Source: Mesaphorura yosii (taxonomy: Eukaryota; Arthropoda; Collembola; Poduromorpha; Tullbergiidae). From it: DNA of 64,000 nucleotides. How positions within the stretch are numbered: the first letter of the stretch is position 1; the number at the start of each line of letters is the position of its first letter. Position numbers and translations under genes: made by a program. Below the pieces are notes generated by a model that made no database searches, was not told the DNA's origin, and saw only the letters and a program-made list of their open reading frames with translations. The stretch spans positions 1 through 64,000 of the forward strand of contig WIXG01000362.1 in NCBI GenBank assembly GCA_009869945.1. The letters run 5' to 3'. This document shows positions 63,124 through 64,000 of this stretch, one piece after another.

Positions 63124-64000
63124 CTAGAAGTACTTTTTCATTAACTTCCTGTAGTAAAGCTGCCACGGTAGCAAAGAGTTTCGCCTGATCAATTTCCGAT
63201 CGTACGGGTTGAAGTTGTACTTTTCTAGCTTCTGAAGATAAATCTCCGACGGCGCGGCTGATAAAAGCACAGTGAAAGGACTGATTTTCTTTGCGTGTGC
63301 GTGATTTTTCAGGTCTTTTGCGATAACTTCTTTTAAAGATCTCGCCTGAAATCAAATTATTGCTAGTGTCATTTTAGTAAAAGGTATCAACGTTTTAAAT
63401 TGTGGCTTAATTGCCTTTTGGTAGTGAAGATGAGCAGAAGACGCAATGTCGTAAACTACGTCGTAAATTTTGGTTGGTTCATCCAAGCGCACAAAAGTTT
63501 CTTGCGACACTTTGTGCTTGATCATCAATTCTTGGGGAACGAGAACCCGTCGTCTTTTGGAATTGTAAGGCAGTCCACGAAGAAAATTAGTGAGCCCAAT
63601 CGCTTTTCCTAAATGACTTGCACAGTGATCCAAATTCAGACTCTTAATACCTGGGCACAAATTGCGAATCATCAGAATATGAAACCAAACTTGAATTCGT
63701 TATGGCGTAATCGCTTAATCTTACTCATAAGTTCAAATGTCAAGTACAGAACTGGCGTAACTGATTGATCTGCGTATTTTTCTAAATCTGCCAGTGTCTC
63801 GAACGGAGTGTCGTTCATAACTTGCTCGCGACTATCGATTAGGTTATGAAACCATTTCTGGGAAAGGTTGTCCGCAGTAAAAACGGTCTAAGAACAAGAA
63901 AATGCATCTTTTATTAACTGCACAAGAGCAATGATATTTCTGGCAATACCAAACTTACCCTGCCCAGTTCTAAGACAACTGGGTGTCGGGGTAGAGTGCT
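63124..64000 (-). CDS. NDUFAF6: NADH dehydrogenase complex I assembly factor 6 (phytoene-synthase-like), C-terminal part
   Basis: Four exons are visible on the minus strand: 63,959-64,000 (cut by the window), 63,725-63,887, 63,415-63,650 and 63,124-63,345, giving 220 residues and a TAG stop. The text follows human NDUFAF6: HPVVLEL, LADLEKYADQS, LYLTFELM, LDHCASHLGKAIGLTNFLRG, RRRVLVPQELM, YDIASSAHLHYQK, and the tail RRNSLLPWQLYYRKL. The family has a squalene/phytoene-synthase fold without that activity and helps assemble complex I in mitochondria. The intron after 63,415 begins with GC; a GT alternative would break the frame. The true last exon uses a different frame from the longest open frame at this spot. 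The 5' half lies beyond the window. Confidence 0.92.

Noticed and set aside
63071-63355. 94-residue minus frame at the NDUFAF6 end
   Set aside because: The correct frame after the acceptor at 63,346 reads ARSLKEV and ends RRNSLLPWQLYYRKL, matching NDUFAF6; the longer frame has no similarity.
1-64000. tRNA genes, CRISPR arrays and retrovirus-like elements
   Set aside because: None was recognised by eye on either strand; a covariance-model and repeat search would be needed to exclude degenerate tRNAs or old repeats.

Overview
The window comes from an animal, most likely an arthropod and probably a crustacean-type or other non-insect pancrustacean. The first gene encodes the tail of a secreted CUB-domain protein of a type common in insects and crustaceans. 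Introns in the housekeeping genes are short (about 60-100 bases, GT-AG with two GC-AG exceptions), and a PDE7-type phosphodiesterase is retained. No species call is possible from sequence alone.

Layout. At 1-432 lies the end of a Transib-like DNA transposon, followed by the last four exons of a CUB gene (554-1458, +). From about 1.5 to 31.8 kb there is little recognisable coding sequence; I read most of it as the long 5' region and introns of a cyclic-nucleotide phosphodiesterase of the PDE7 family. Its conserved exons run 31,818-42,558 (+), and several possible alternative first exons lie upstream. The PDE7 protein has an intact catalytic domain and a tail of about 1,000 residues carrying nine R-R-x-S sites. 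A 3' exon of an unidentified gene follows (43,992-44,232, +), then a complete CHCHD7/COX23-like twin-CX9C gene (44,774-45,263, -).

Between CHCHD7 and the next gene sits a 5.1-kb block (45,445-50,542). It begins and ends with the same Transib-like terminal sequence, is flanked on both outer sides by CGGCG, and carries an intronless, GC-rich SNF2 ATPase gene (47,360-49,606). This may be a DNA transposon carrying a SNF2 gene, or two transposon copies that happen to bracket one.

The last 13 kb is dense and housekeeping. UTP25 (50,674-53,502, -) and HEATR1/UTP10 (54,179-61,970, +) stand head to head; both are U3 small-subunit-processome factors, and two CACGTG E-boxes lie between them. POP4/Rpp29 (62,077-63,058, -) meets HEATR1 tail to tail. 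NDUFAF6 (63,124-64,000, -, cut by the window end) lies only 65 bases upstream of the POP4 start codon. Three of these four genes act in ribosome or RNA processing, while NDUFAF6 and CHCHD7 serve mitochondrial respiratory-complex assembly.

All exon joins were deduced by eye from splice sites, reading frame and remembered protein families. No alignment or database search was run.
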